A DNA stretch of 64,000 nucleotides from NCBI GenBank assembly GCA_050951465.1, contig JBMNJC010000002.1:1-64000 (forward strand), read 5' to 3'. The notes below the pieces were generated by a model. That model was not told the origin of the DNA, searched no databases, and was given only the letters and a program-made list of their open reading frames with translations. Position 1 is the first letter of the stretch, and each line of letters opens with the position of its first letter. The position numbers and the translations under genes are program-made. This document shows, piece after piece, positions 1-9,128 of the stretch. This stretch comes from JAAZHD01 sp012510895. Its GTDB lineage: Bacteria > Bacillota > Clostridia > Caldicoprobacterales > DTU083.

Positions 1-363
1 GAAGAGACCGGTAAGCAGTATACCTGGACATCCAGTTATCCGGTATATATAAATTCAGTAGATATTATTAACGGCGGACATCCGACTCCGGATACTCCCT
101 ACGGCCGTGCTCTGGACCTGCTGTATGAAACCCGTCCGGAATCAGTATGGGGCGAGTTCACATACACAAAGGAAGAAACTGAAAGAATGGCGACCTTAAA
201 GGCAGACATTGAACCCTATATAGAAGAAGTTGAAGCAAAACTCATTACAGGCGAAATGTCCTTTGACGAGTGGGATAATATCCAGAACAACTTAAAGAAA
301 ATGGGCCTTGATGAATACATTGAAATTTACAATATTGCTGCCAAGAGGTTTGAAGGCAATTAA
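1..363 (+). CDS. C-terminal end of a sugar ABC transporter solute-binding protein (partial)
   Basis: The window opens inside an open frame that encodes 120 residues and stops with TAA at 361-363. The segment has the look of the C-terminal lobe of a large oligosaccharide-binding lipoprotein of the CUT1 class: a TPYGRALDLLYE stretch, an acidic helix, and an ending of the type MGLDEYIEIYNIAAKRF, which resembles the tails of LipO-like binding proteins found next to LplB/YtcP permeases. A YesN-type regulator follows, the usual partner of such transporters. The N-terminus, lipobox and permeases lie outside the window. The family call rests on overall pattern, not on a full domain. Confidence 0.7.
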   Translation, partial: EETGKQYTWTSSYPVYINSVDIINGGHPTPDTPYGRALDLLYETRPESVWGEFTYTKEETERMATLKADIEPYIEEVEAKLITGEMSFDEWDNIQNNLKKMGLDEYIEIYNIAAKRFEGN

Positions 364-380
364 GAATAATTAACTTTAGC

Positions 381-432
381 GGCTACTCAAACAGGGGAAG
401 GCATGCCTGATCCCTGTTTGGTAGCCATAATT
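381..432 (+). terminator. Probable rho-independent terminator after the binding-protein gene
   Basis: Two stacked stems are visible: GGCTAC (381-386) pairs with GTAGCC (421-426), and AAACAGGG (389-396) pairs with CCCTGTTT (412-419). Only a short run of T follows, so termination may be modest. The remaining gap up to 662 is A/T-rich; I see no convincing -35/-10 pair in it. Confidence 0.65.
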
Positions 433-662
433 TTCTGTGCAGCAGGGCAGACTTTATCATTTGCTGTTAAGCTTCCATGAGGTGCAATTACAATTATTAC
501 ATAAATAATCAAAAAGGGTTTTTTGAGTTTATGACGAATAAGCATATTAACGGTATTTTCAAAAACGTATTAAGCATTATTCTCTGTTAGATGTGTCCGT
601 ACCCGAAGAAGCAAAAACTAATTGCGTAAAAGCATGCAGGGCATTGGAGGGCAGAAAAGCAG

Positions 663-3026
663 ATGCGTAAAGAAAGCTTTATAGTTAAACAAAATAATCT
701 GTTGCTACGTAACTTTGTAATGACCTTACTTATTATTTTTGTTTTATTAATGATTGTAAGCCGGTTCGTATATATGAGCTTTAACCGGCTTCATATTGAT
801 AATGTAAAAAATGAAAAAAGGAAGGAAATGTACGTAGTAGCTGAAAGGTTTTCACAAAACCTTAATGATTTGGATACCATTGCTTATTCGATCCTTACAA
901 ATAACAAGACCGCCCCTCACAATATTGACAGAGGCGGCTATTCCGGGATTGTTGCTACCAGGGAGCTGTTAAACCATGAAGTTGGCAATTCTTTTATAGA
1001 GGGAATCCTTTTATACACCAAATATAATAATCGTAATGTGCTTACCTCATCATCCAGCATATGCGATATCAATGTTGCACTTTTGCACAAGTATGGATAT
1101 CCCGAAACTGCCAAAGCTGATATAGACGATATCATTCTTAACAATTACAGACCGGTTTTGTTGTCAACAGAGTATTTTATGAAGGAATTACAGCACGAAT
1201 ATTTAAATCCTAAATACAAAAAACGATTCCTTTATATCTTTCCGCCTGCTGCGCAATACTGGTACACTAACAGTACCGTTATGTTTCTTATTAAAGAACA
1301 AACGCTGCAGGGTTTTGCTGAGCAGGCCATGTCCGGCTATAAGGGATATTTTTATTTATTTGACAAAGAAAGCAACTTGGTTTACTCATTTCATGTAAAT
1401 GAAACACCAATGGATTCGGAGGTTTTTCTCTCAAACCTGGATTTAACTTCTTCTGAAACAGACGGACTGGATTTGGAGATTGCGGGCATATCTTATACTG
1501 TATTCCATGAGCAGTTAACTGATCATCCTTATTCCCTGATGCTGATTATTCCAACTTCCCAGTATCTGATGCCGATGGAAGAGTGGATGAATTCTTTTAC
1601 CATGATTTTATTTGCCCTTCTGGCATCCGGAATCTTTATTGCTGTTCTGATTACTATAGCCAATTATGTACCAATATATAAATTTACCAGTGCGCTTAAA
1701 CAGGTAACCAATCTTGGCCATACACCCGCCATTGGAAAAGAACTGCCCTATATCTCAACTGCCTTGGTTTCGCTTTCAAATCAGAATATTAATTTACAAA
1801 GAGAGAATGAGGTGTATTCCACTGCGCGCAGACGTGAGTTTCTTACCAATCTGTTCAAGGACAACTATCTTAAAACAGACATTCAGTATCAGGCAGACCT
1901 GGTCGGAATATCGGTTATAGATACGTTTTTTGTTGTTATGTGCATAGGTTTGAACAATTATAATGATTTTTTGCAGCAGCACAGCAAGGATATGCAGCTT
2001 TTATTGAAGGAAGCCATAATAACTCAATGTGAAAAAAGCCTTTCAGGCCTTGGCAATGTGCATGGGGTTGAGGTTGGGGAAGGTGACGTATATGCCGTGC
2101 TGTTTAATGCGTACAACAATAGTATAAAAACGGATGAACTGAATAATGTTGCTCAGAAGCTTGTAACATACTTTGAGGAGAACTTTGAAATTTCCATAAC
2201 TATTGGGATGAGCTCCGGCTACTGCAGTATTGAGGATACACCGAATGCTTACAATCAGGCACGAACTGCCTTGGATTATCGTCTTGTGTATAGTAAATCC
2301 AGGATCATCCTTTACGACAATATTATGAGAAATTCTTCCGGTTCCAATTGGTATCCTGTGTTATTGGAACAAAAGCTTTTGGAAGCAATCAAAACGCTGG
2401 ATACTAAAAAAATATCAGATATACTTAATCAACTGATGCTGAGTTTTCATGAGAAAAATCTGACTATAAAAGAAGTTCAATTCATTTGCTGCAGCCTTAT
2501 TGGAACCTTCATCAGCTTTATGTCCCATATGCATATAGATGCTGACTCGGATTTCCATGATGTGCAGAGTTTATTTATAGATTTCAGGTTCCAAACGCTG
2601 GATGAGGTACAGCAGAACCTTGACAGGCTGATAATGATCTTATGCAAATATATCAGCAATCAGCAATCTCAGAAAGAAAACAGCCTTATAAACGAGATTA
2701 TAGAATATATCTATGAAAACTATGGTGACAATACTCTATGCTTGCAAAGCATTGCTAAGCATTTCAACTATTCAGTCTCTTATATCTCTCGTATTTTTAA
2801 GGAGCATACGGGATACACCCTGATTAACTATGTTGATAATGTGCGCATGCAGAAAACCAAACAACTGTTGAGGGAGGCAGATTACTCCATATCGCAAATA
2901 TTGACACTGGTTGGCTATAATGATAAGAATAACTTTATCAGAAAGTTCAGGCGATCCGAAGGAATTACTCCCATGGAGTATAGGAAAAACTACCAGTCCA
3001 GATTGATGTATATTTTGAATGATTGA
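663..3026 (+). CDS. Membrane-anchored AraC-family regulator (YesN type)
   Basis: This 787-residue protein has a membrane segment at about residues 16-38, a roughly 270-residue extracytoplasmic sensor region, a second membrane segment at about 309-333, a long cytoplasmic middle region, and a C-terminal AraC-type double helix-turn-helix at about 675-780 (LCLQSIAKHFNYSVSYISR and the TPMEYRKNY ending). The architecture is that of one-component transmembrane regulators that sense a carbohydrate, or its binding protein, outside the cell and activate sugar transport and glycosidase genes. GGAGG at 646-650 lies 12 bases before the ATG. It sits between a transporter and glycan enzymes, which suggests it controls one of them. 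The ligand is unknown. Confidence 0.9.
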   Translation: MRKESFIVKQNNLLLRNFVMTLLIIFVLLMIVSRFVYMSFNRLHIDNVKNEKRKEMYVVAERFSQNLNDLDTIAYSILTNNKTAPHNIDRGGYSGIVATRELLNHEVGNSFIEGILLYTKYNNRNVLTSSSSICDINVALLHKYGYPETAKADIDDIILNNYRPVLLSTEYFMKELQHEYLNPKYKKRFLYIFPPAAQYWYTNSTVMFLIKEQTLQGFAEQAMSGYKGYFYLFDKESNLVYSFHVNETPMDSEVFLSNLDLTSSETDGLDLEIAGISYTVFHEQLTDHPYSLMLIIPTSQYLMPMEEWMNSFTMILFALLASGIFIAVLITIANYVPIYKFTSALKQVTNLGHTPAIGKELPYISTALVSLSNQNINLQRENEVYSTARRREFLTNLFKDNYLKTDIQYQADLVGISVIDTFFVVMCIGLNNYNDFLQQHSKDMQLLLKEAIITQCEKSLSGLGNVHGVEVGEGDVYAVLFNAYNNSIKTDELNNVAQKLVTYFEENFEISITIGMSSGYCSIEDTPNAYNQARTALDYRLVYSKSRIILYDNIMRNSSGSNWYPVLLEQKLLEAIKTLDTKKISDILNQLMLSFHEKNLTIKEVQFICCSLIGTFISFMSHMHIDADSDFHDVQSLFIDFRFQTLDEVQQNLDRLIMILCKYISNQQSQKENSLINEIIEYIYENYGDNTLCLQSIAKHFNYSVSYISRIFKEHTGYTLINYVDNVRMQKTKQLLREADYSISQILTLVGYNDKNNFIRKFRRSEGITPMEYRKNYQSRLMYILND

Positions 3027-3074
3027 AATATTGCAGATCAAAATACTTATCATACCAGAAAGGTGAAATAATTA

Positions 3075-3941
3075 ATGGAACTATTCAATAAGCAAAAAAA
3101 GTGGTATAAAGGGAACTTGCATACTCATACAACAAGATCAGACGGAGCATATTCTGTAGAAGAATGCATAGATGCATATAGAAAAAGAGGATATGATTTT
3201 CTATGTATAACAGACCATCGCAAATACTTTCAGGGCTATGAGTCAGAAGATTTTATAGTTATACCCGGAACAGAGCTTCATTATCATGATGATGAATTGA
3301 GAAAAGCCTTTCATATAACAGGTATAAATATTAAGAAAGAAATTCCCACTGATGATACCTGTAAGCCCCAGTACATAATTGATCTAATCAATGAAGCCGG
3401 AGGAATAGCTGTTATGGCTCATCCTGCCTGGTCGCTGCTGACTCATGACGATACTATGAATCTTAACGGCTTGACTGCTATCGAAATATTCAATACCTTA
3501 TCTGAGGCATATTCCTGCAGGGGGTATTCGGACAACTATGCAGACGTTCTCGCGTCAAAAGGGTATGTAAAGAATCTGCTTGCAGTTGACGATGCTCATT
3601 TCTACGATAAGGATGCCTTTCAGGGATGGATCATGGTACAATGCAATGATTTAAATGCAGATTCCATAGTGAATGCAATTATAAAAGGAAAATACTATTC
3701 CACTCAAGGGCCCGAATTCAAACAGATTTCAGTGAACGGAGATACGATTACAGCTGAGACATCGCCGGTTGCCGGTATTTCCTTCATCAGCGACACGTTC
3801 TACGTACGGGAGCGTGTTGTTGAGTCAGACGGACTGATAACGGAAGGCCGGTATAAAATTAAGAAAACAGATCGTGTAGTAAGAGTTGAAATAACAGATG
3901 CAGACGGTAAAAAGGCTTGGAGCAATTATATAGTTCTTTAA
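3075..3941 (+). CDS. PHP-domain metal-dependent phosphoesterase
   Basis: This 288-residue protein starts with the PHP signature: GNLHTHTTRSDG at residues 14-25, CITDHRKY near 43-50, MAHPAW near 113 and VDDAH near 171. These supply the metal-binding His and Asp residues of the PHP superfamily (trinuclear-metal phosphoesterases). It begins 48 bases after the regulator, behind AAGGTGA, so the two may be cotranscribed. The length fits stand-alone PHP proteins that hydrolyse small phosphoesters. The roughly 80 C-terminal residues look like a beta-rich extension. The substrate cannot be read from the sequence. Confidence 0.85.
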   Translation: MELFNKQKKWYKGNLHTHTTRSDGAYSVEECIDAYRKRGYDFLCITDHRKYFQGYESEDFIVIPGTELHYHDDELRKAFHITGINIKKEIPTDDTCKPQYIIDLINEAGGIAVMAHPAWSLLTHDDTMNLNGLTAIEIFNTLSEAYSCRGYSDNYADVLASKGYVKNLLAVDDAHFYDKDAFQGWIMVQCNDLNADSIVNAIIKGKYYSTQGPEFKQISVNGDTITAETSPVAGISFISDTFYVRERVVESDGLITEGRYKIKKTDRVVRVEITDADGKKAWSNYIVL

Positions 3942-3973
3942 CCGTAAGCAGCCTGTCAAAATTAAATCAGCAT

Positions 3974-4015
3974 AAGAATAACGAATTCCGAAACAGAACT
4001 CGTTATTCTTTTTTT
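3974..4015 (+). terminator. Rho-independent terminator after the PHP gene
   Basis: AAGAATAACGA (3974-3984) pairs perfectly with TCGTTATTCTT (4000-4010) across a 15-base loop, and an uninterrupted T run follows (to 4015). This closes the regulator-PHP unit. Confidence 0.9.
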
Positions 4016-4136
4016 GGCTTATTTCGATTATATGTGATAGTATATATGTGTTATTTTTGAGCTTATCAGGTTTACCCGGAAAACTGAACAAGTATCCGGA
4101 CAGATTATAAATTGACAAGGAGACAGGAGACAACTT

Positions 4137-4754
4137 ATGTTTTTGAATTTTATCTGGGATTTTGACGGAACCTTATACGATTCATATCCCCATATGGCTG
4201 AGTCCTTTTGCAAGGCCCTTTCTGCCCTGGGCATAGATCAGTCTGTTGCTGATATTATGCCCTTCATAAAGATATCAATGGGTACATGCATGCGGCATTA
4301 TAAAGCTAAATACAACCTTGGCGAAGAACTTCGTGAGCTGTATAAAAAATTTGAGGCACCGGTAAACTGCGATGTGGTCAGACCTTTTCCCGGCTTGGAA
4401 GAGGCTCTTGGATTGATAAGCAGTAAAGGCGGAAAAAATTATATATATACTCACAGAAATAACTCTGTATTTGAATATATCAGGTGTTATTCTTTGGATA
4501 AATATTTTGACGACATTATTACCAGTGAGGACAATTTTCCAAGCAAGCCGGCACCTGATGCGATTCTGTATCTGATAGAAAAACATAATCTGGATAAAGA
4601 TAAGACAATTATGATGGGAGACAGGGATATTGATATACAGGCGGCGTGGAAAGCCGGCATTAAAGGCTGCCTTTTTGATCCGGACAATTTTTATCCGGAT
4701 TTTAGGGCGGATTACTGCATTAAATCCATGAGTGAAATCGCAAAGCTTCTGTGA
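4137..4754 (+). CDS. HAD-superfamily phosphatase (Gph/phosphoglycolate type)
   Basis: This 205-residue protein carries the HAD motifs: WDFDGTLYDS at the N-terminus (nucleophile Asp), YTHRN in the motif II position near residue 104, a Lys in the SKPAPD stretch, and GDRDIDI near 160 as motif IV. An alpha-helical cap lies between motifs I and II, as in phosphoglycolate and beta-phosphoglucomutase-like enzymes. A GGAGACAGGAGA purine tract precedes the ATG. Terminators on both sides make it a single-gene unit. The exact substrate is unknown; a sugar phosphate is plausible given the surroundings. Confidence 0.88.
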   Translation: MFLNFIWDFDGTLYDSYPHMAESFCKALSALGIDQSVADIMPFIKISMGTCMRHYKAKYNLGEELRELYKKFEAPVNCDVVRPFPGLEEALGLISSKGGKNYIYTHRNNSVFEYIRCYSLDKYFDDIITSEDNFPSKPAPDAILYLIEKHNLDKDKTIMMGDRDIDIQAAWKAGIKGCLFDPDNFYPDFRADYCIKSMSEIAKLL

Positions 4755-4774
4755 AATCTTTATATTTTACGAAC

Positions 4775-4812
4775 AATCTATAATTCTAATATGGATTATA
4801 GATTTATTTTTT
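4775..4812 (+). terminator. Rho-independent terminator after the HAD gene
   Basis: AATCTATAAT (4775-4784) pairs with ATTATAGATT (4795-4804) with a 10-base loop, followed by TATTTTTTTATAT. A further inverted pair, AGCAGATT (4828-4835) and AATCTGCT (4866-4873), lies in the leader of the next gene; its role is unclear. Confidence 0.85.
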
Positions 4813-4971
4813 TATATGATAAAGGAAAGCAGATTCTATTTTCATCTATACCCTGGAGGAGGCCTAATCTGCTGCATATCATACCTCTGGTCACGAGACA
4901 TCTTACATAAAAAGTCTGCTTTTTATCCAGGGTGCAGGAAAACATGAAAGAGATTTGGCGGGGTGAATTAT

Positions 4972-6396
4972 ATGAATACAATGATTAATGATAATCCGAC
5001 TAAACCGGAAAACTCAAAGGCTTTCGGCAATCTGGAGATTACAAGGATGGCTCCCGGTGATCAGAGAATTACTATAGATTTCAGCTGGGCGGGAAGTTTT
5101 AAAAGAAATGAGCTTATATTGAAAGTATTGATCAAAGACTACAAAACTCTGAATGAAGTATATACCGCTGTGATAGATGAAGAGGCTGATTCCATTACGA
5201 TAAATAATCTGAGGAACGGAACAGATTATTTAGCGGAACTGGAAGCTAGATGCAGGCATTCTGGGGCTGCAGCAGCCTTAAGCCATCCCAGGCTGTTCAG
5301 AACGGGTTTCGTCCCCGGAACGGTTATTAATTATATTCATCCTGAAGACTATACTTACAACTCATCGGGCCGTTCTCCCGCCAGTCCGTCCATAGTCCGG
5401 ATGCAGGATGGGAGCCTTCTGGCTTCCCATGATATATTTTGGGGTGAAGGCGGACAAAATTTGACCAAGGTTTTTGTATCCCGCGATAATGGGGATACAT
5501 GGGAGTATTTGTCAGATATATACCCTTGTTTCTGGGGGAAATTATTCTTGCATAAAAATATTCTTTATATGCTGGGAACCAGTACGGAATATGGAGCACT
5601 TCTCATTTTTAAATCTGCGGATTCAGGGAAAACATGGAGCAAACCGGCTCATATTATGGACGGCGGCAGCAGGGATGAAGGCGGGCCCCATAAAGCTCCC
5701 ATGCCGGTCGTTAATCATAATGGTAGACTATGGACAGCAATAGATTACGGCTCATGGAGCACAGGAGGGCATGCCTCGGGAGTTATATCCATAGATGCAG
5801 ACCAGGATTTAATGGACCCGGAAAACTGGATTGCAACTCCTTTCCTGCCCTACAGTACCGAATGGGAAGGCACGATAAGGGGCGGCAATCCGGGACTTTT
5901 GGAAGGGAATGTGGTGGTAACCCCTGAAGGCGGGCTGGTAAACATTCTAAGGTATCATACAGCGGGAGGCAGTCCGGATTACGGCAAAGCAGTTATTCTG
6001 AACATTGATAAGGATAAGCCCGGTTCTATGCTTACTTTTGGGAGAGTAATAGATTTCCCGGGAAATATGTCGAAGTTTACAATACAATATGACAAAGTCA
6101 GCAAGAAATATTACGCTCTGGTGAATCGTGTTACTACTGAATGGGTATCACAAAGAAATATACTTACACTCATTTCTTCACATAATTTATTTGACTGGAA
6201 AATTGAGAGAGATCTGATTAACTATGAGGACAATGGATGGCCGGAGGACTATATCAAAGTAGGTTTTCAATATGTGGATTGGATCTTTGACGGCAATGAC
6301 ATAGCAGCTGTGTGCAGGACAGCTGTTAACGGAGCCTATAATTTTCATAATGCAAATCATCTTACTTTTCATCGATTTAAAAATTTCAGGAGATAA
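4972..6396 (+). CDS. Sialidase-like BNR-repeat protein, cytoplasmic
   Basis: From ATG 4972 this encodes 474 residues. A fibronectin-like beta domain occupies about residues 20-105, followed by a BNR beta-propeller with Asp-box motifs SRDNGDTW (about 170) and SADSGKTW (about 215). Asp boxes are the hallmark of exo-alpha-sialidases and related propellers; whether this one cleaves sialic acid is not proven by them. No signal peptide is present, so it should act inside the cell. An in-frame GTG at 4963 is possible, but the GGGGTG at 4960-4965 sits well as the ribosome binding site for ATG 4972. A frameshifted GH38 gene follows 156 bases later, which suggests shared work on an imported glycan. Confidence 0.8.
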   Translation: MNTMINDNPTKPENSKAFGNLEITRMAPGDQRITIDFSWAGSFKRNELILKVLIKDYKTLNEVYTAVIDEEADSITINNLRNGTDYLAELEARCRHSGAAAALSHPRLFRTGFVPGTVINYIHPEDYTYNSSGRSPASPSIVRMQDGSLLASHDIFWGEGGQNLTKVFVSRDNGDTWEYLSDIYPCFWGKLFLHKNILYMLGTSTEYGALLIFKSADSGKTWSKPAHIMDGGSRDEGGPHKAPMPVVNHNGRLWTAIDYGSWSTGGHASGVISIDADQDLMDPENWIATPFLPYSTEWEGTIRGGNPGLLEGNVVVTPEGGLVNILRYHTAGGSPDYGKAVILNIDKDKPGSMLTFGRVIDFPGNMSKFTIQYDKVSKKYYALVNRVTTEWVSQRNILTLISSHNLFDWKIERDLINYEDNGWPEDYIKVGFQYVDWIFDGNDIAAVCRTAVNGAYNFHNANHLTFHRFKNFRR

Positions 6397-6552
6397 CCTT
6401 GATAAGGTCTTAAATAGGTCAGGATATAATAACAGAATTATTGACGGTGACTATAGAGTACTGGACCATTGAGCCGATGGATCTTGGCACAGGCTGAAAG
6501 GCATTATGTCTTTTAAGGGGTATAACAGATAAAGAGTATGGAGGGAATCTCA

Positions 6553-9033
6553 ATGAGTAACCGGCGCAAAATTCATATGATTGGAAATGCCCATATAGAC
6601 CCTGTTTGGCAATGGAGATGGCAGGAAGGATACGCTGAGATCAAAGCAACTTTTCGGTCTGCTTTGGACAGAATGGAGGAATTCCCTGATTTTATCTTTA
6701 CCAGTGCCTGTGCCTCTTATTACAAATGGATAGAGGAAAATGAACCAAAGATGTTTGAGGAAATCAAAGCCAGGATCCGGGAAGGAAGGTGGGTTATTGC
6801 CGGAGGGATGTGGGTTCAGCCTGATTGCAATATTCCGTCCGGTGAATCCTTTGTCCGCCATACCTTATACAGCCAGAGATATTTTCTCAAAAAGTTCGGC
6901 AAAGCGGCAAAAACAGGGATATAATGTCGACTCATTTGGTCACAATGGCATGCTGCCCCAGATTTTGAAAAAAAGCGGCATGGATTATTATGTATTCCAA
7001 AGGCCGGGAATACATGAAAAGGATCTGCCGGGAAATGTGTTTTGGTGGGAGAGTCAGGACGGAAGCCGGGTGCTGGCGTACAGAATTCCGGTTAGTTATG
7101 GAAGCAGCGGCAGTGAAAACCTGGGGGAAAGAGCTGCTGCGATCGAAAAACTGGCTGAAGAACAAGGGATCGATCTGATGTATTTTTATGGAGTGGGAAA
7201 CCATGGAGGCGGACCTACTATAGCGAATATACGGGGAATACATAAATTTGCAGCATCAATCTGAGGGGACAGAATATACCTTCAGCTCCCCTGATGAATA
7301 CTTTTCCTCTTTAGGCGGGCAAATTCATTCACTGCCTGTGGTCAGGGATGATTTGCAGCATCATGCCAGCGGCTGTTATTCTGCTCATTGGGGAATAAAG
7401 GCCAATAACCGCAAGGCGGAGCACCTCCTTATCAGTGCAGAAAAAATATCAGCAATGGCCTGTTGGTCTGACCGGTTATCCTTATCCCGGACAGGATATG
7501 GAAGCGGCATGGGAAAAAGTATTGTTCAATCAATTTCATGATATTATGGGCGGTTGCTCCATTAAAGAGGCATACGAGGATGCAAGGAACAGTCACGGCT
7601 GGGCTATCCATACAGCTGAATGGGTATTGAATGGAGCCATGCAGAAAATATCCTGGAATATAGATACCATGAAAGAAGGTATCCGGTATCTGAGCAAGGA
7701 GAAGCATGGCAGGGTCTGGGAACAGGAGGACGAGGGGAGTCCTTTTGTGGTATTCAATCCACTGTCATGGGAAGTTAAGACACAGGTACCAAGCCAACGG
7801 TCTATTCAAGATGATAACAGACGAAGCGGGAAATCCTGTGCTTAGTCAGATAGTCCGCGGACCTCAGACGGACGGAACAAATAAGCAAAACACATTATTT
7901 GAGGCCTCCATTCCTGCCATGGGCTACAGAGTGTATTGGGCATATCTGGATAAGGAGTGTCATGGTCATACAGATGGGAACTTCTTTAAGACAAGCAATA
8001 AATCCATTGAGAACGAATATATAAAGCTTGAAATAGAGGAATATACAGGCTGTATAAAAAGTTTATATGATAAAAAGAATAAAGCAGAAGCAGTAAAAGG
8101 CGCAGCCGCTGTGCCGATAGTTATTGACATCAGGCATTGTGATACCTGGGCCCACGGTATTTTCAGATTCGACGAAGAGATAGGACGCTTTACGGATGCC
8201 CGGGTGGAACTAAAGGAAGAGGGGCCTGTCAGATCCCTGATCCGGGTGACCAGCAGTTATAATCAGTCAGTTCTTAGGCAGGACTTCATTGTCTACAGGA
8301 ACAAACCCGAGGTACATGTCAAGGTAAAGGCTTGACTGGCGGGAAAAACACAAGATGCTTAAGCTGTCATTTCCGGTGAATGTAACCGAGCCAAAGGCTG
8401 TTTACGAAATACCCTACGGCTTCATTCAACGTCCTGCCGATGGTGAAGAAGAGCCGGGCCAGCAATGGCTGGATGTAACCGGCAGATATGGTGAAAAGGA
8501 ATACGGCCTGGCACTCATTAACAGCTCCAAGTACAGTTTCAGCGTTAAAGACAATGAAATGAGAATGGTTGTAGCAAACGGTTCCATTTACAATGATCAT
8601 TACGGGGTTCGTGATGAATGGTGCGAATATATGGATCAGGGGATGCAGGAGTTTGAGTATGTGCTTTATCCCCATGCGGGCAGCCGGCAAACTGCTCAGG
8701 TAGTTAAAAAGGCTTATGAATATAATGTAAAACCTGCTGCCCTTATGGAAACTTATCATGAGGGCGATTTGCCCCTTGTAATGGAAGGTATACAGGTTTC
8801 TTCAGATAATGTTATAGTCACTGTATTTAAAAGAGCGGAAGATGGAGACGGGTATATTTTAAGATGCTGGCGAAACATCGGGAGAAAAAACAGAAACGGT
8901 TATCTCTGTTCCAATGCTTAACAGAAAATGGAAGGCGAAGCTGGGGAAATGTGAAATAAAGACATTTTGGATTCCTGATGACACAAATAAAGAAGTTGCA
9001 GAGGCCGATCTGATTGAGCTTATTAAGGGCTGA
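6553..9033 (+). pseudogene. GH38 alpha-mannosidase, short type, broken by six single-base insertions
   Basis: The recognisable protein runs through all three frames. It starts at ATG 6553 behind GGAGGG with GNAHIDPVWQWRW (metal-site His and Asp). It continues through NVDSFGHNGMLPQI (nucleophile Asp), GVGNHGGGP, NNRKAEH and NQFHDIMGG, and ends near TFWIPDD before TGA 9031-9033. Frame changes fall near 6912, 7250, 7457, 7790, 8333 and 8871, each explained by one extra base. Between them the protein stays fully GH38-like with no other stops. GH38 enzymes release alpha-linked mannose from glycans. The order (sialidase-like, mannosidase, lyase/sialidase) fits stepwise degradation of a mannose-containing glycan. 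It is either a recent pseudogene or a region of base-calling error. Confidence 0.85.
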
Positions 9034-9128
9034 TGCCTGCACTTTATTAAGCGGCTGTGAGTGCAAGGACGGGGCTTGTAAAAGTTAAGTACTTAAGTAC
9101 GCTTTACAAAATGAAAGGGGGAATATTT

